DNA from: JAQUQI01 sp041650035
GTDB lineage: Bacteria > Omnitrophota > Gorgyraeia > JABMRG01
DNA length: 11,894 bases
Assembly: GCA_041650035.1 (NCBI GenBank)
Contig: JBAZLY010000030.1
Location: 1-11,894, forward strand
Direction: 5' to 3'
The notes beneath the pieces are model-generated. The model made no database searches. It was given only the letters and a program-made list of their open reading frames with translations, and was not told the origin of the DNA. Every line of letters starts with the position of its first letter. Position 1 is the first letter of the stretch. A program made the position numbers and the translations under genes. Of this stretch, positions 1 to 5,971 are shown piece after piece.

Positions 1-450
1 GACATCTCTCATTGTAATATTGCCGACAAGTTCTCCGTCTATCAAAGCAGCGGGCGCATTATCGCACATGCCTATGCACCCGGTCTCTTTAAGGACTATT
101 TTTTTATCTTTGCCTGCCCCGCCTTTTTTTATCTTCAAGGCCTTTTCAAATTCTCTTTCTATCTTCCTACTGCCTGCCATAATATTAGACATACAATTAC
201 TTATTCTGATCGTGTGCCTGGCTTTCGGGCCTGAAGTAAGAAAGGCGTAAAAGGTTACTACGGAATACACTTCAACAGGGTGTATCCCGAACCTGTCGGC
301 GGTCTCCTGCATATCCTTATCCGATATATATCCCTTTGCCCGCTGTATACCTTGCAATACAGGCAATAACCTTGAGCGTGTCTCGTCACATATGACAACT
401 TCTTTTCCATCCTTTATCGTCCTTTTGGCTACAGCACATTGCTTAACCAT
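1..450 (-). CDS. NuoE/HydC/HndA-like thioredoxin-fold [2Fe-2S] subunit, 3' end off the window
   Basis: This is a partial gene: 150 codons are visible and the frame runs off the left edge, close to the usual 155-170 residues of the family. The ATG at 450 has AAGGAG eight bases upstream. The protein resembles the NADH dehydrogenase 24 kDa subunit (NuoE) and the equivalent subunit of NAD-linked and electron-bifurcating hydrogenases, which carries a [2Fe-2S] cluster and works with a NuoF-type flavoprotein. The helical N-terminal part contains the family-like stretch VEVYSVVTFYAF near residues 57-68. The cluster region has C86, C125 and C129 (GCIGMC), but the position expected to be the second ligand, C-x4-C, holds Met91. 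Cluster binding may therefore be altered. It starts 16 bases after the response-regulator stop codon and is probably cotranscribed with rex. A NuoF-like gene would be expected next, outside the window. Family assignment is good; the identity of the complex is inference. Confidence 0.85.
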   Translation of the reverse strand, partial: MVKQCAVAKRTIKDGKEVVICDETRSRLLPVLQGIQRAKGYISDKDMQETADRFGIHPVEVYSVVTFYAFLTSGPKARHTIRISNCMSNIMAGSRKIEREFEKALKIKKGGAGKDKKIVLKETGCIGMCDNAPAALIDGELVGNITMRDV

Positions 451-466
451 GACCTAAGCTCCTTGT

Positions 467-838
467 CTATTTTTCAACGATTGAATTGACCTTATTTATA
501 AGGTCTTCCGGACTGACAGGTTTTTCAAGAAAACCAGCGCAAGGCAATGTTTCATCACAACCGACATAATCATATCCAGTAACCTTGCTTACGCCGCTAA
601 GCATTATTATAGGCGTGCGCAGGCCTTTGCTCTTAAGCCTTGCCGCAAAGGCTATTCCGTCATCGGCCTCCTGCATCATAATATCAAGAAATATAATATC
701 AAAGACCTCTTTGTCTATAAGCGATTCGGCATCCGTTACATTGTGGACCATAAACACGCTATGCCCGTTTGCCTCAAGCACAGCCTTGCCTGCCTCGGTA
801 AATTCCCTGTCATCATCTACCATTAAAATCCTGGCCAT
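467..838 (-). CDS. single-domain response regulator (CheY-like receiver)
   Basis: This is a 123-residue stand-alone receiver domain. The ATG at 838 is chosen because AGGAGG lies seven bases upstream; an in-frame ATG at 883 would add 15 residues before the conserved first strand and lacks such a site. Receiver landmarks are present: acidic pocket D8-D10, phospho-acceptor D52 in FLDIMM, the switch position S81 in IMLSGVS, and K106 in FLEKPV. No DNA-binding or enzymatic output domain follows, so it presumably acts by protein-protein contact. The stretch between S81 and K106 is longer than in CheY (GYDYVGCDETLPCAG). From memory, similar inserts occur in receivers next to NAD-linked hydrogenase genes, but I cannot verify this. 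It sits between rex and the NuoE-like gene, which suggests a role in controlling that complex. No partner kinase is visible. Confidence 0.9.
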   Translation of the reverse strand: MARILMVDDDREFTEAGKAVLEANGHSVFMVHNVTDAESLIDKEVFDIIFLDIMMQEADDGIAFAARLKSKGLRTPIIMLSGVSKVTGYDYVGCDETLPCAGFLEKPVSPEDLINKVNSIVEK

Positions 839-904
839 AGTATCCTCCTGATTTTCCACCGATACGATAAAACCCCGCCTCATATGCCAGCATATTACCC
901 CCTG

Positions 905-923
905 CCGGCAGGTTGCCTGCCGG
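905..923. repeat. perfect GC-rich hairpin between rex and the response regulator
   Basis: Eight-base arms CCGGCAGG (905-912) and CCTGCCGG (916-923) flank a three-base loop. The hairpin lies in the 117-base gap between the rex stop and the receiver start. On the transcribed strand it is not followed by a U run, so it is not a standard intrinsic terminator. It may be an mRNA processing or stability element, or a copy of a dispersed palindromic repeat. No second copy was found in the window. Confidence 0.6.
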
Positions 924-955
924 TATCCATGCGCCAGGTGTAATTAGCGCTCTGT

Positions 956-1573
956 TCAGGCAAAAAAAGTAAGCGTCTCAAGCGCGCGGGAGAGGTCCAC
1001 ATCTTCAACCTTGACGTCCTCCGGCACATTAAGTTTAACAGGGGCAAAATTCATTATGCAATGTATGCCGGATTTTACAAGCATATCGGAAACAAACTGC
1101 GCCTGGCCGGCAGGCGTTGTTATGATCGCGATGGATATCTTCTTTGACACGACAGTATCGGCCATATTCTCTATTGGCTCAATACTAATACCGGCTATTG
1201 TCTTGCCTATCTTTCTTGCGTTGATATCAAAGGCGGCAACTATATTCAGCCTGTCCTTGGCAAAGCCCGGATATATCATCAATGCCGAGCCTAATCTGCC
1301 GGCACCAACAACGCACATGTTCCAGTCCTGGTTTTTTCTTAGTATAGATTCAAGGGCCTTTTTTAATTCATTGGCATTGTAACCAGCCCCGCTTGTGCCA
1401 AAGGAACCGAAAAAACCCAGATCCTTTCTGACCTGGGCATCGCTTAGGTTGAGCCTTTCGCCTATAGTAGACGAGGATACCGTGCGTATATTAAGCCCGG
1501 ATAATGCCTTGACCTCTCTTAAGTAAGCAAATAACCTTGATATGGTCCCTACGGGGATCTTCTTTTCTCTCAT
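956..1573 (-). CDS. rex: redox-sensing transcriptional repressor Rex
   Basis: Rex represses fermentation and NADH-oxidation genes and leaves DNA when NADH binds. The 205-residue product has the typical layout. The N-terminal winged helix contains SSSTIGERLNLSDAQVRKDL, including the AQVRKDL recognition segment, followed by FFGSFGTSGAGYN. A Rossmann domain follows with GAGRLGSAL (about 90-98), AFDIN near 116 and the C-terminal domain-swap helix. The start is set at ATG 1573 because MREKKIPVGTISRLF matches the usual Rex N-terminus and the length then fits the family. An in-frame GTG at 1633 would add 20 residues that overlap a Rex-like operator. No good Shine-Dalgarno precedes 1573, so the start is less certain than the gene. 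The adjacent operators imply autoregulation. It is the first gene of the unit containing the receiver and the NuoE-like subunit. Confidence 0.93.
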   Translation of the reverse strand: MREKKIPVGTISRLFAYLREVKALSGLNIRTVSSSTIGERLNLSDAQVRKDLGFFGSFGTSGAGYNANELKKALESILRKNQDWNMCVVGAGRLGSALMIYPGFAKDRLNIVAAFDINARKIGKTIAGISIEPIENMADTVVSKKISIAIITTPAGQAQFVSDMLVKSGIHCIMNFAPVKLNVPEDVKVEDVDLSRALETLTFFA

Positions 1574-1596
1574 ATGAACCGCGGTTGGTTTCGAAC

Positions 1597-1614
1597 TTGT
1601 AATTAATTTCACAA
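1597..1614 (-). promoter_or_regulatory. Rex operator, strong candidate
   Basis: The minus strand reads TTGTGAAATTAATTACAA, which matches the Rex consensus TTGTGAA-N4-TTCACAA at 12 of 14 defined positions. It lies 23 bases upstream of the proposed rex ATG and about +25 to +42 from the predicted transcription start. Bound Rex could therefore block elongation or initiation. The family consensus is known; the functional role is inferred. Confidence 0.7.
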
Positions 1615-1617
1615 ATT

Positions 1618-1635
1618 CTGTGCTTTTTTTCACGA
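1618..1635 (-). promoter_or_regulatory. second, weaker Rex-like site
   Basis: The minus strand reads TCGTGAAAAAAAGCACAG, matching about 10 of the 14 defined positions of the Rex consensus. Its centre is 21 bp (two helical turns) from the stronger site at 1597-1614, so both would lie on the same DNA face. On its own the match is weak; the spacing is what makes it worth recording. Confidence 0.4.
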
Positions 1636-1645
1636 ATAGAGTTTT

Positions 1646-1674
1646 ATATTACATCTTTACTCCGGCCCTGTCAA
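1646..1674 (-). promoter_or_regulatory. sigma-70-type promoter of the rex unit
   Basis: The minus strand has a perfect -35 TTGACA (1669-1674), a 17-bp spacer and a -10 TAATAT (1646-1651). Transcription should start near 1639, just before the two Rex-like sites. Confidence 0.75.
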
Positions 1675-1732
1675 GAATAAAAAATAAAGGATAAAAAATA
1701 AATAAACCATATAAACCACAGGTTTTGCCCTC

Positions 1733-1803
1733 AATAAGCACACAGGTTGCGCTAACCCACGGTTACGTAAATTATAAGTTAAGAATTTATCATGATAACA
1801 CGA
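1733..1803 (+). repeat. degenerate copy of the hairpin repeat also found at 11780-11851
   Basis: Aligned by hand in the same orientation, this stretch matches 11780-11851 at roughly three quarters of positions with a few small gaps. Shared blocks include AGCACA, CCCAC, CGTAA, TTATAAGT, GAATT and ACGA. It fills most of the gap between the Ogg2 stop codon and the rex promoter. It contains the perfect palindrome TTATCATGATAA (1787-1798), TTACGTAA (1764-1771 region) and TAACC-CAC-GGTTA. No terminator-like U run directly follows a stem. The rest of the gap (1675-1732) is AT-rich and shows nothing else. Confidence 0.55.
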
Positions 1804-1807
1804 GCGG

Positions 1808-2443
1808 TTATTTGAAGATAAAGCCCGTCTCGCGTGACCACAACAAGAGATCCAGCTCATCAAGCGGTATCCTGACGGTTTTGGAAAACTGCCTCATACG
1901 GTCTTCCAAATATAGATAGGTTTTTTTATTGATAGATGGGGGTATTTCTTTTATGACATTAAATCTTTTCAGGTTCTTCAATATATGCGTATCAAGTATA
2001 GCCAGGTTACGGCCAAGGCCTATATTGCGTAAAAAATGGCTGGCCTCCTTATACCCAATTCCTTTGATATTGGAGACCAGCCGCTCCCTTGCCTTGTCAG
2101 ACTCGGCGTTAAGGATATTTTGAAACCTCCCACCGGGGCTTTTCAAAAAAAAATCCCTTGCCGCCGTCAGATACAAGGCCTTATTATTATGAAACCTGAC
2201 TATGCCTTTTATGCTCGCGGCAATCTCTACCCTGGCCCCGCGAAACAACAGGCCTTCTGTTTTTAATTTCTTAACGGCCCTGGCCCCGTTTAATGCCTTG
2301 GAGCCTGGGGTAAATATGCAAAACGCAAGCTCTTCAAATATCTGTTTGGGCGTAAGCGGTAATGGCCGCTTGAAAGACTTTAGCCTTTTAACTATGCCTG
2401 TCCTTTTAAGCTTATATTCATCTAAAAGGTCTTGAATATTCAT
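1808..2443 (-). CDS. 8-oxoguanine DNA glycosylase/AP lyase, Ogg2 type
   Basis: This bifunctional HhH-GPD enzyme removes 8-oxoguanine from DNA and nicks the strand by beta-elimination. The 211-residue length and compact architecture fit the Ogg2 family known from Methanocaldococcus and Thermotoga rather than MutM or Nth. The helix-hairpin-helix stretch IKGIGYKEASHFLRN spans about 126-140 with the catalytic lysine K132. The catalytic aspartate is D151 in AILDTHI. The family's characteristic C-terminus is present as LLLWSRETGFIFK, ending in lysine; it contributes to base recognition in characterised members. There is no Fe-S cysteine loop of the Nth kind. It is the last gene of the oxygen-defence block, 27 bases after the flavoprotein gene, which fits a role in repairing oxidised guanine. 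The ATG at 2443 has only a modest ribosome site (AGGCGG, somewhat far upstream). Confidence 0.92.
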   Translation of the reverse strand: MNIQDLLDEYKLKRTGIVKRLKSFKRPLPLTPKQIFEELAFCIFTPGSKALNGARAVKKLKTEGLLFRGARVEIAASIKGIVRFHNNKALYLTAARDFFLKSPGGRFQNILNAESDKARERLVSNIKGIGYKEASHFLRNIGLGRNLAILDTHILKNLKRFNVIKEIPPSINKKTYLYLEDRMRQFSKTVRIPLDELDLLLWSRETGFIFK

Positions 2444-2470
2444 ATATACTGCGCGGCCGCCTATGTTTTT

Positions 2471-3379
2471 TCAAAAATGGTTTACGATGTAATCAAACGC
2501 GGACAGTGCCGCCTTGGCGCCCTCGCCGGCAGCGATTATTATTTGTTTTTCGGGCACATCAGTTACATCGCCGGCGGAAAAAACCCCGCTTACGCTTGTC
2601 TGACAAGCGCAGTCTATCTCAATTTCGCCCAAACTGTTCTTTCTTATGTCCTTGGCAAAACCGGAATTAGGGGTAAGCCCTATCTCAACAAATACGCCTT
2701 CAAGAGGTATGCGCGTCTGCCCCTGCGGCAAAGAAACGTCTATACCTGTCACGAAATTATCGCCTACAATACCTTGCACAATGGCATCATTGTATATCGT
2801 GACATTCGCTGCTTTTTCGAGAGCCTCTTGTAAAATAACGTCTCCGGCAAGCGCCATGGTATTGTTGATAACGCTGACGCGGCCGGCAATCCTTGAAAGC
2901 GCTATAGCGGCCGAAAGGGCGGAGTTACCGCCGCCTACAACGGAGACCCTTTTGCCGGCAAAGAGCGGCCCATCACATGTAGCGCAATAGGCAACACCTT
3001 TATTCCGGAATTCTTCTTCGCCGGGGACATCCAGCATTTTCGGCGTCTTACCCGAGGCCACAATTACGGCCTTGGCGCCATAAGAATCTTTACCGGTTTT
3101 TACGGTTAAGATACCGTCGCGCTTGACAAGGGATTGGACAGCCTCGTCTTCGCTTACGTTTATCCCATAAACTTTTATGTGCTCTCTGAATTTGTCGGAT
3201 AACTGCGCCCCGGTGACAATATTATATCCGGTATAATTCTCTATATCCGCGGTCCATAATGTCTGGCCGCCGATGTCCTTGCTTAATACCAAAAGGCTCA
3301 TCCTCTTGCGGGACGCGTATATAGCCGCCGTAATCCCTGCGGGGCCGGCGCCGATTATTATAAGATCATACATCATCAT
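2471..3379 (-). CDS. AhpF/thioredoxin-reductase-like flavoprotein disulfide reductase
   Basis: This 302-residue low-molecular-weight thioredoxin-reductase-fold protein transfers electrons from a nicotinamide nucleotide via FAD to a redox disulfide. FAD-binding GAGPAG is at 10-15, the redox pair C132-A-T-C135 is in CATCDGP, and the C-terminal FAD motif GVFSAGDVTDVPEKQ is near 265-279. The nucleotide-binding loop is GGGNSALSAA (149-158), and the segment where NADPH-dependent enzymes carry HRRxxxR reads INNTMALAGD. This resembles AhpF and points to NADH rather than NADPH. The ATG at 3379 overlaps the glutaredoxin stop as ATGA; ATGs at 3376 and 3373 are alternatives. The coupled glutaredoxin-like partner makes a two-protein equivalent of AhpF likely. 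It is often annotated trxB, but the cofactor signature argues against a plain thioredoxin reductase. Confidence 0.92.
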   Translation of the reverse strand: MMMYDLIIIGAGPAGITAAIYASRKRMSLLVLSKDIGGQTLWTADIENYTGYNIVTGAQLSDKFREHIKVYGINVSEDEAVQSLVKRDGILTVKTGKDSYGAKAVIVASGKTPKMLDVPGEEEFRNKGVAYCATCDGPLFAGKRVSVVGGGNSALSAAIALSRIAGRVSVINNTMALAGDVILQEALEKAANVTIYNDAIVQGIVGDNFVTGIDVSLPQGQTRIPLEGVFVEIGLTPNSGFAKDIRKNSLGEIEIDCACQTSVSGVFSAGDVTDVPEKQIIIAAGEGAKAALSAFDYIVNHF

Positions 3380-3612
3380 ATACCCAATTTACGGCTTATT
3401 GCGGCCTTGTCAAATCCGATTATAATATCGCCGTCTATATCTACTACAGGCACGCCCATTTGAGCGCTTTTTTCAACCATTTCATCCGCCTTGGCAGGGT
3501 CCGAGGCCACGTCAATATCCTCAAAAACTATACCATTATCTTTTAGAAAGGCCTTGAGCCTTAAACAGTGTGGGCAGGTGCGGGTGCTATATACTATTAT
3601 CCTTTGTGCCAT
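3376..3612 (-). CDS. glutaredoxin-like small redox protein (CPHC)
   Basis: This 78-residue thioredoxin-fold protein has its redox disulfide C13-P-H-C16 just after the first strand (IIVYSTRTCPHC). A cis-proline segment GVPVV lies near 53-57, followed by GFDKAAI, as in NrdH- and glutaredoxin-like proteins of anaerobes. It probably shuttles electrons from the downstream AhpF/TrxR-like flavoprotein to peroxidases or other disulfide targets; pairs of this kind are known from clostridia. The ATG at 3612 has AGGAGG six bases upstream. Its start overlaps the end of the preceding diiron gene by 26 nt, and its stop overlaps the next start as ATGA, so the three genes are translationally coupled. The particular substrate cannot be read from the sequence. 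Confidence 0.9.
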   Translation of the reverse strand: MAQRIIVYSTRTCPHCLRLKAFLKDNGIVFEDIDVASDPAKADEMVEKSAQMGVPVVDIDGDIIIGFDKAAISRKLGI

Positions 3613-4102
3613 AAACGCCTCCTTTAGATATATTATCTCTTATGCCCCATATCTTTCTGACATGGCTTTTTTCCTGCTCTATTATCAACTCCAAAAGGGC
3701 CTTGTCCTTATCAGGAAGCATTCTTTTCATCTGCTCATACAGCAATATAGAATCCTTCTCCATCCCAAGGCTGAAATCAACGGCATCCTTTATTGAATCT
3801 ATCATCGATGTCCTTTCCCTGAAATCATCATCCGATTTAAACAGGCAGCCGCCGGCTACGGCATTAAAATAAGAGAGATACTCCTGTCCATACGCCTCGC
3901 ACGGCTCATGACCTGTTATCGAAGATAATATAGATTTAAAATCCCTCTCATGCCCCTTCTCTTCTTCCGCCATATCGCTAAAAAACCGGGCGACAGTCTT
4001 ATCTGCCCATCTTTTAGAGAAACTATAATAAAAATTAGCACCATTTTTCTCGATCTCAATAGCAACTTCAATAATATCGCTTACCGAATATCTATTGTCC
4101 AT
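3587..4102 (-). CDS. rubrerythrin-like diiron protein without rubredoxin domain
   Basis: This 171-residue four-helix ferritin-like protein carries a full set of diiron ligands: E18 in EIEKNGANFY, E48-x2-H51 in EEEKGH, E115 in GMEKDS, and E144-x2-H147 in EQEKSH. There is no C-terminal rubredoxin module, unlike the rubrerythrin at 7205-7780. The preceding 41-residue desulforedoxin gene, one base away, may supply the missing Fe(Cys)4 electron donor in trans. The likely role is peroxide reduction or iron handling. The start is set at ATG 4102 because GACAGGG precedes it and the following residues fit the family; an upstream in-frame ATG at 4144 lies inside the desulforedoxin gene. Residues about 66-103 form an insertion with two cysteines (C68, C86) of unknown meaning. 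Confidence 0.85.
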   Translation of the reverse strand: MDNRYSVSDIIEVAIEIEKNGANFYYSFSKRWADKTVARFFSDMAEEEKGHERDFKSILSSITGHEPCEAYGQEYLSYFNAVAGGCLFKSDDDFRERTSMIDSIKDAVDFSLGMEKDSILLYEQMKRMLPDKDKALLELIIEQEKSHVRKIWGIRDNISKGGVYGTKDNSI

Positions 4103-4103
4103 A

Positions 4104-4229
4104 TCAATTCCCTGTCTTTTCCATAGGCTGGCCGCAGCATACAAGCTCTCCGCCGCCTACCTTGGTTACCGTGACCTCATTGCCGCATATGTTGCACCTA
4201 TAGTGTTCACCGGCCTTTTCGACAGCCAT
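4104..4229 (-). CDS. desulforedoxin-like rubredoxin-type protein, 41 residues
   Basis: This very short complete gene encodes 41 residues and resembles Desulfovibrio desulforedoxin and the N-terminal domain of desulfoferrodoxin. The Fe(Cys)4 motif is complete: C12-x2-C15 in YRCNICG and the adjacent C31-C32 in LVCCGQPM, with the typical GGGEL turn before it. A strong AGGAGG lies six bases before the ATG at 4229. The stop codon is followed after one base by the start of the diiron protein, so the two are tightly coupled. Desulforedoxin is a homodimeric one-electron carrier. Here it may serve the neighbouring rubrerythrin-like protein or the superoxide-reductase fusion encoded further upstream, which lacks this domain. 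Length and motif make the assignment firm; the partner is inferred. Confidence 0.92.
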   Translation of the reverse strand: MAVEKAGEHYRCNICGNEVTVTKVGGGELVCCGQPMEKTGN

Positions 4230-4310
4230 AAATCCTCCTTTGTCAGATAGCCTTTTTAGCGCCGCGATCGCTTGTTTGACGCGCGGATAGATATCGTCAC
4301 TTGCAAGATA

Positions 4311-5261
4311 TTAATATTTAACAACCTTCAATACGCCCTTTAAGGCGTCTGCGGACGCCTTCAGCTGTTCCTGTTCCACGGGGGATAATTCCAGCCGCAG
4401 TATTTTCTTTATACCTGACTTGCCTACCACGCACGGCAGGCTTAAACAGACATCCTTTATACCATAATAATTATCAATCAGCGCGGATACCGGTAGAACG
4501 GAATTCTCATCCCTTATAATCGCCTCAACGATCCTGACCAGGGCAAGGGCCACGGCGTAGCATGTGGCTCCTTTTGTGCTTATTATCTCATACGCGGCGT
4601 TTCTGACCTCGTCAAAAATACCGTCAAGCTCCCTGTTGTAATCGCATTTCGCGTTGCACAAAGGGCAATATTCCTTTAGTACCATGCCTGCGATATTGGC
4701 GTGGCTCCACAGAGGCAGTTCGGTATCGCCATGCTCACCCGCGATATAGGCATGGACATTCCTCGCGTCAATATTGCAATGCCTTCCTATAAGAAACCTC
4801 ATCCTTGAGCTGTCAAGCACTGTCCCGGAACCGACAACCCTGACCGGCGCGAAACCTGATATCTTAAGGGTAATATATGTAAGAATATCAACCGGATTTG
4901 TGACAACAAGCAGGATAGCGTCTCGCGCGGCATTTACGATTTGAGGTATTATGCCCAAGAATATCCGCGCGTTGGCCTGAACAAGATCTATTCTGGTCTG
5001 GCCTGGTTTTTGCCGGGCGCCGGCCGTGATAACAACTATATCGGCGCCCCGACAACCCTCATAACCGCTATTGTATATAAAAACAGGTTTTATAAAACTC
5101 GCTCCATGGTTGAGATCCATGGACTCACCCCGGGAGAGATCGTTATTACTATCAATAAGCGCTATCTCGCGCGCTATACCGTTAATACTTAAAGCAAAGG
5201 CGAACGCTGAACCGACATTACCACAGCCCACGATAGCTATCTTTGGATTCAATGTCTTCAC
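4311..5261 (-). CDS. ldh: L-lactate dehydrogenase (NAD-dependent, FBP-type residues present)
   Basis: This 316-residue LDH/MDH-family enzyme interconverts pyruvate and L-lactate with NADH. The nucleotide loop is GCGNVGSA (12-19) with D37 selecting NAD. Q84 in GARQKPGQTR occupies the specificity position that is Gln in LDH and Arg in malate dehydrogenase. Catalytic and substrate residues are R90, N122, D150, R153, H177 (EHGD) and T233. R155 and H170 match the fructose-1,6-bisphosphate site residues of allosteric bacterial LDHs. A cysteine cluster C199-x2-C202-x3-C206 sits in a surface loop. The start is GTG at 5261 with AGGAGG seven bases upstream. It follows the phosphatase gene after 20 bases. 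Placement in an oxygen-defence block is unusual and suggests a way to reoxidise NADH or dispose of pyruvate when oxygen-sensitive pyruvate oxidation fails (inference). Confidence 0.93.
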   Translation of the reverse strand: MKTLNPKIAIVGCGNVGSAFAFALSINGIAREIALIDSNNDLSRGESMDLNHGASFIKPVFIYNSGYEGCRGADIVVITAGARQKPGQTRIDLVQANARIFLGIIPQIVNAARDAILLVVTNPVDILTYITLKISGFAPVRVVGSGTVLDSSRMRFLIGRHCNIDARNVHAYIAGEHGDTELPLWSHANIAGMVLKEYCPLCNAKCDYNRELDGIFDEVRNAAYEIISTKGATCYAVALALVRIVEAIIRDENSVLPVSALIDNYYGIKDVCLSLPCVVGKSGIKKILRLELSPVEQEQLKASADALKGVLKVVKY

Positions 5262-5281
5262 GCAAATACCTCCTGCCGGGA

Positions 5282-5929
5282 CTAACTTATAATTTCCTTA
5301 AGTTGTAATATATCATCGATTATAAAATCTGGCTTGGCGCGTTCTATGTCGCACCTTTTTCCGATACCGTATGTCACCGCACAGGTTTTTATGCCCGAGG
5401 CCTTTCCGGCCAGGACATCAATATCCATGTCCCCTACCATCAAGGCGCGGCGCTTGTCCTTGAGGCATATCTTTTTAAACAACCTGTCAAATTGGCACCT
5501 GCTCGGCTTCAGGCAGCTCGTATCGTCATCGCCGATAATGTTATTGAAATAACGCTCAAGGGCCATCTTTTGCAGTATCATCAATGATGAATTGTGGTTG
5601 CGGTTAGTCACAACGGCCTTTTCCTTGTCATAAAAGAAATCAAGTGTCTCTCTAACTCCGGGATAAACATAGACATTATCCGCGGGATGCATCTGGTGAT
5701 ACTGTCTGTATATGTCAAGAGCCTTGTCCTTAAGCTTGCCGGCACCTTCTCCCAGGCAGGCCCTGACCAACTCATTAATACCATTTCCTACACAGGAGAC
5801 AATATCGTCAAAAGACTTTTCCTTAAGCCCAAGGCGGGAAAGCATGTAATTAGCGGCATTGGCTATATCCTGCCGCGAATCAACAAGCGTTCCATCAAGG
5901 TCAAATATGATAATTTTTACATCGCGCAT
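5282..5929 (-). CDS. HAD-family phosphatase, phosphoglycolate phosphatase-like
   Basis: This 215-residue haloacid dehalogenase-superfamily hydrolase has a small helical cap. Motif I is FDLDGTLVDS with nucleophile D10 and acid/base D12. Motif II is T108 in VVTNR, motif III is K141 in LKPSRC, and motif IV is GDMDID with D167 and D171. Closest in style to Gph/PpaX, which dephosphorylate 2-phosphoglycolate or pyrophosphate. In this context 2-phosphoglycolate is attractive because oxidative DNA strand breaks leave 3'-phosphoglycolate ends and the free compound inhibits triose-phosphate isomerase, but substrate cannot be fixed from sequence. The ATG at 5929 has no strong ribosome site and follows the reductase stop by 42 bases. 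The segment around 185-195 has two extra cysteines (C183, C193) with no clear role. Confidence 0.85.
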   Translation of the reverse strand: MRDVKIIIFDLDGTLVDSRQDIANAANYMLSRLGLKEKSFDDIVSCVGNGINELVRACLGEGAGKLKDKALDIYRQYHQMHPADNVYVYPGVRETLDFFYDKEKAVVTNRNHNSSLMILQKMALERYFNNIIGDDDTSCLKPSRCQFDRLFKKICLKDKRRALMVGDMDIDVLAGKASGIKTCAVTYGIGKRCDIERAKPDFIIDDILQLKEIIS

Positions 5930-5971
5930 GACAGATATGAGATATATTGACCCGCCGGCAGACGGCTTATG

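Noticed and set aside
839..883. 15-residue N-terminal extension of the receiver protein from ATG 883
   Set aside because: AGGAGG sits directly before ATG 838, and the receiver fold begins at that methionine.
1574..1633. 20-residue N-terminal extension of Rex from GTG 1633
   Set aside because: It would encode sequence not typical of Rex and overlap both Rex-like operators. The family N-terminus begins at 1573. The lack of a good ribosome site at 1573 leaves some doubt.
1657..1863. Open frame on the minus strand across the rex promoter and the Ogg2 3' end
   Set aside because: It overlaps the conserved Ogg2 C-terminus in another frame, has no ribosome site and shows low-complexity translation.
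4264..4271. GCGATCGC octamer (HIP1-like)
   Set aside because: There is a single occurrence in the window, so chance is sufficient explanation.
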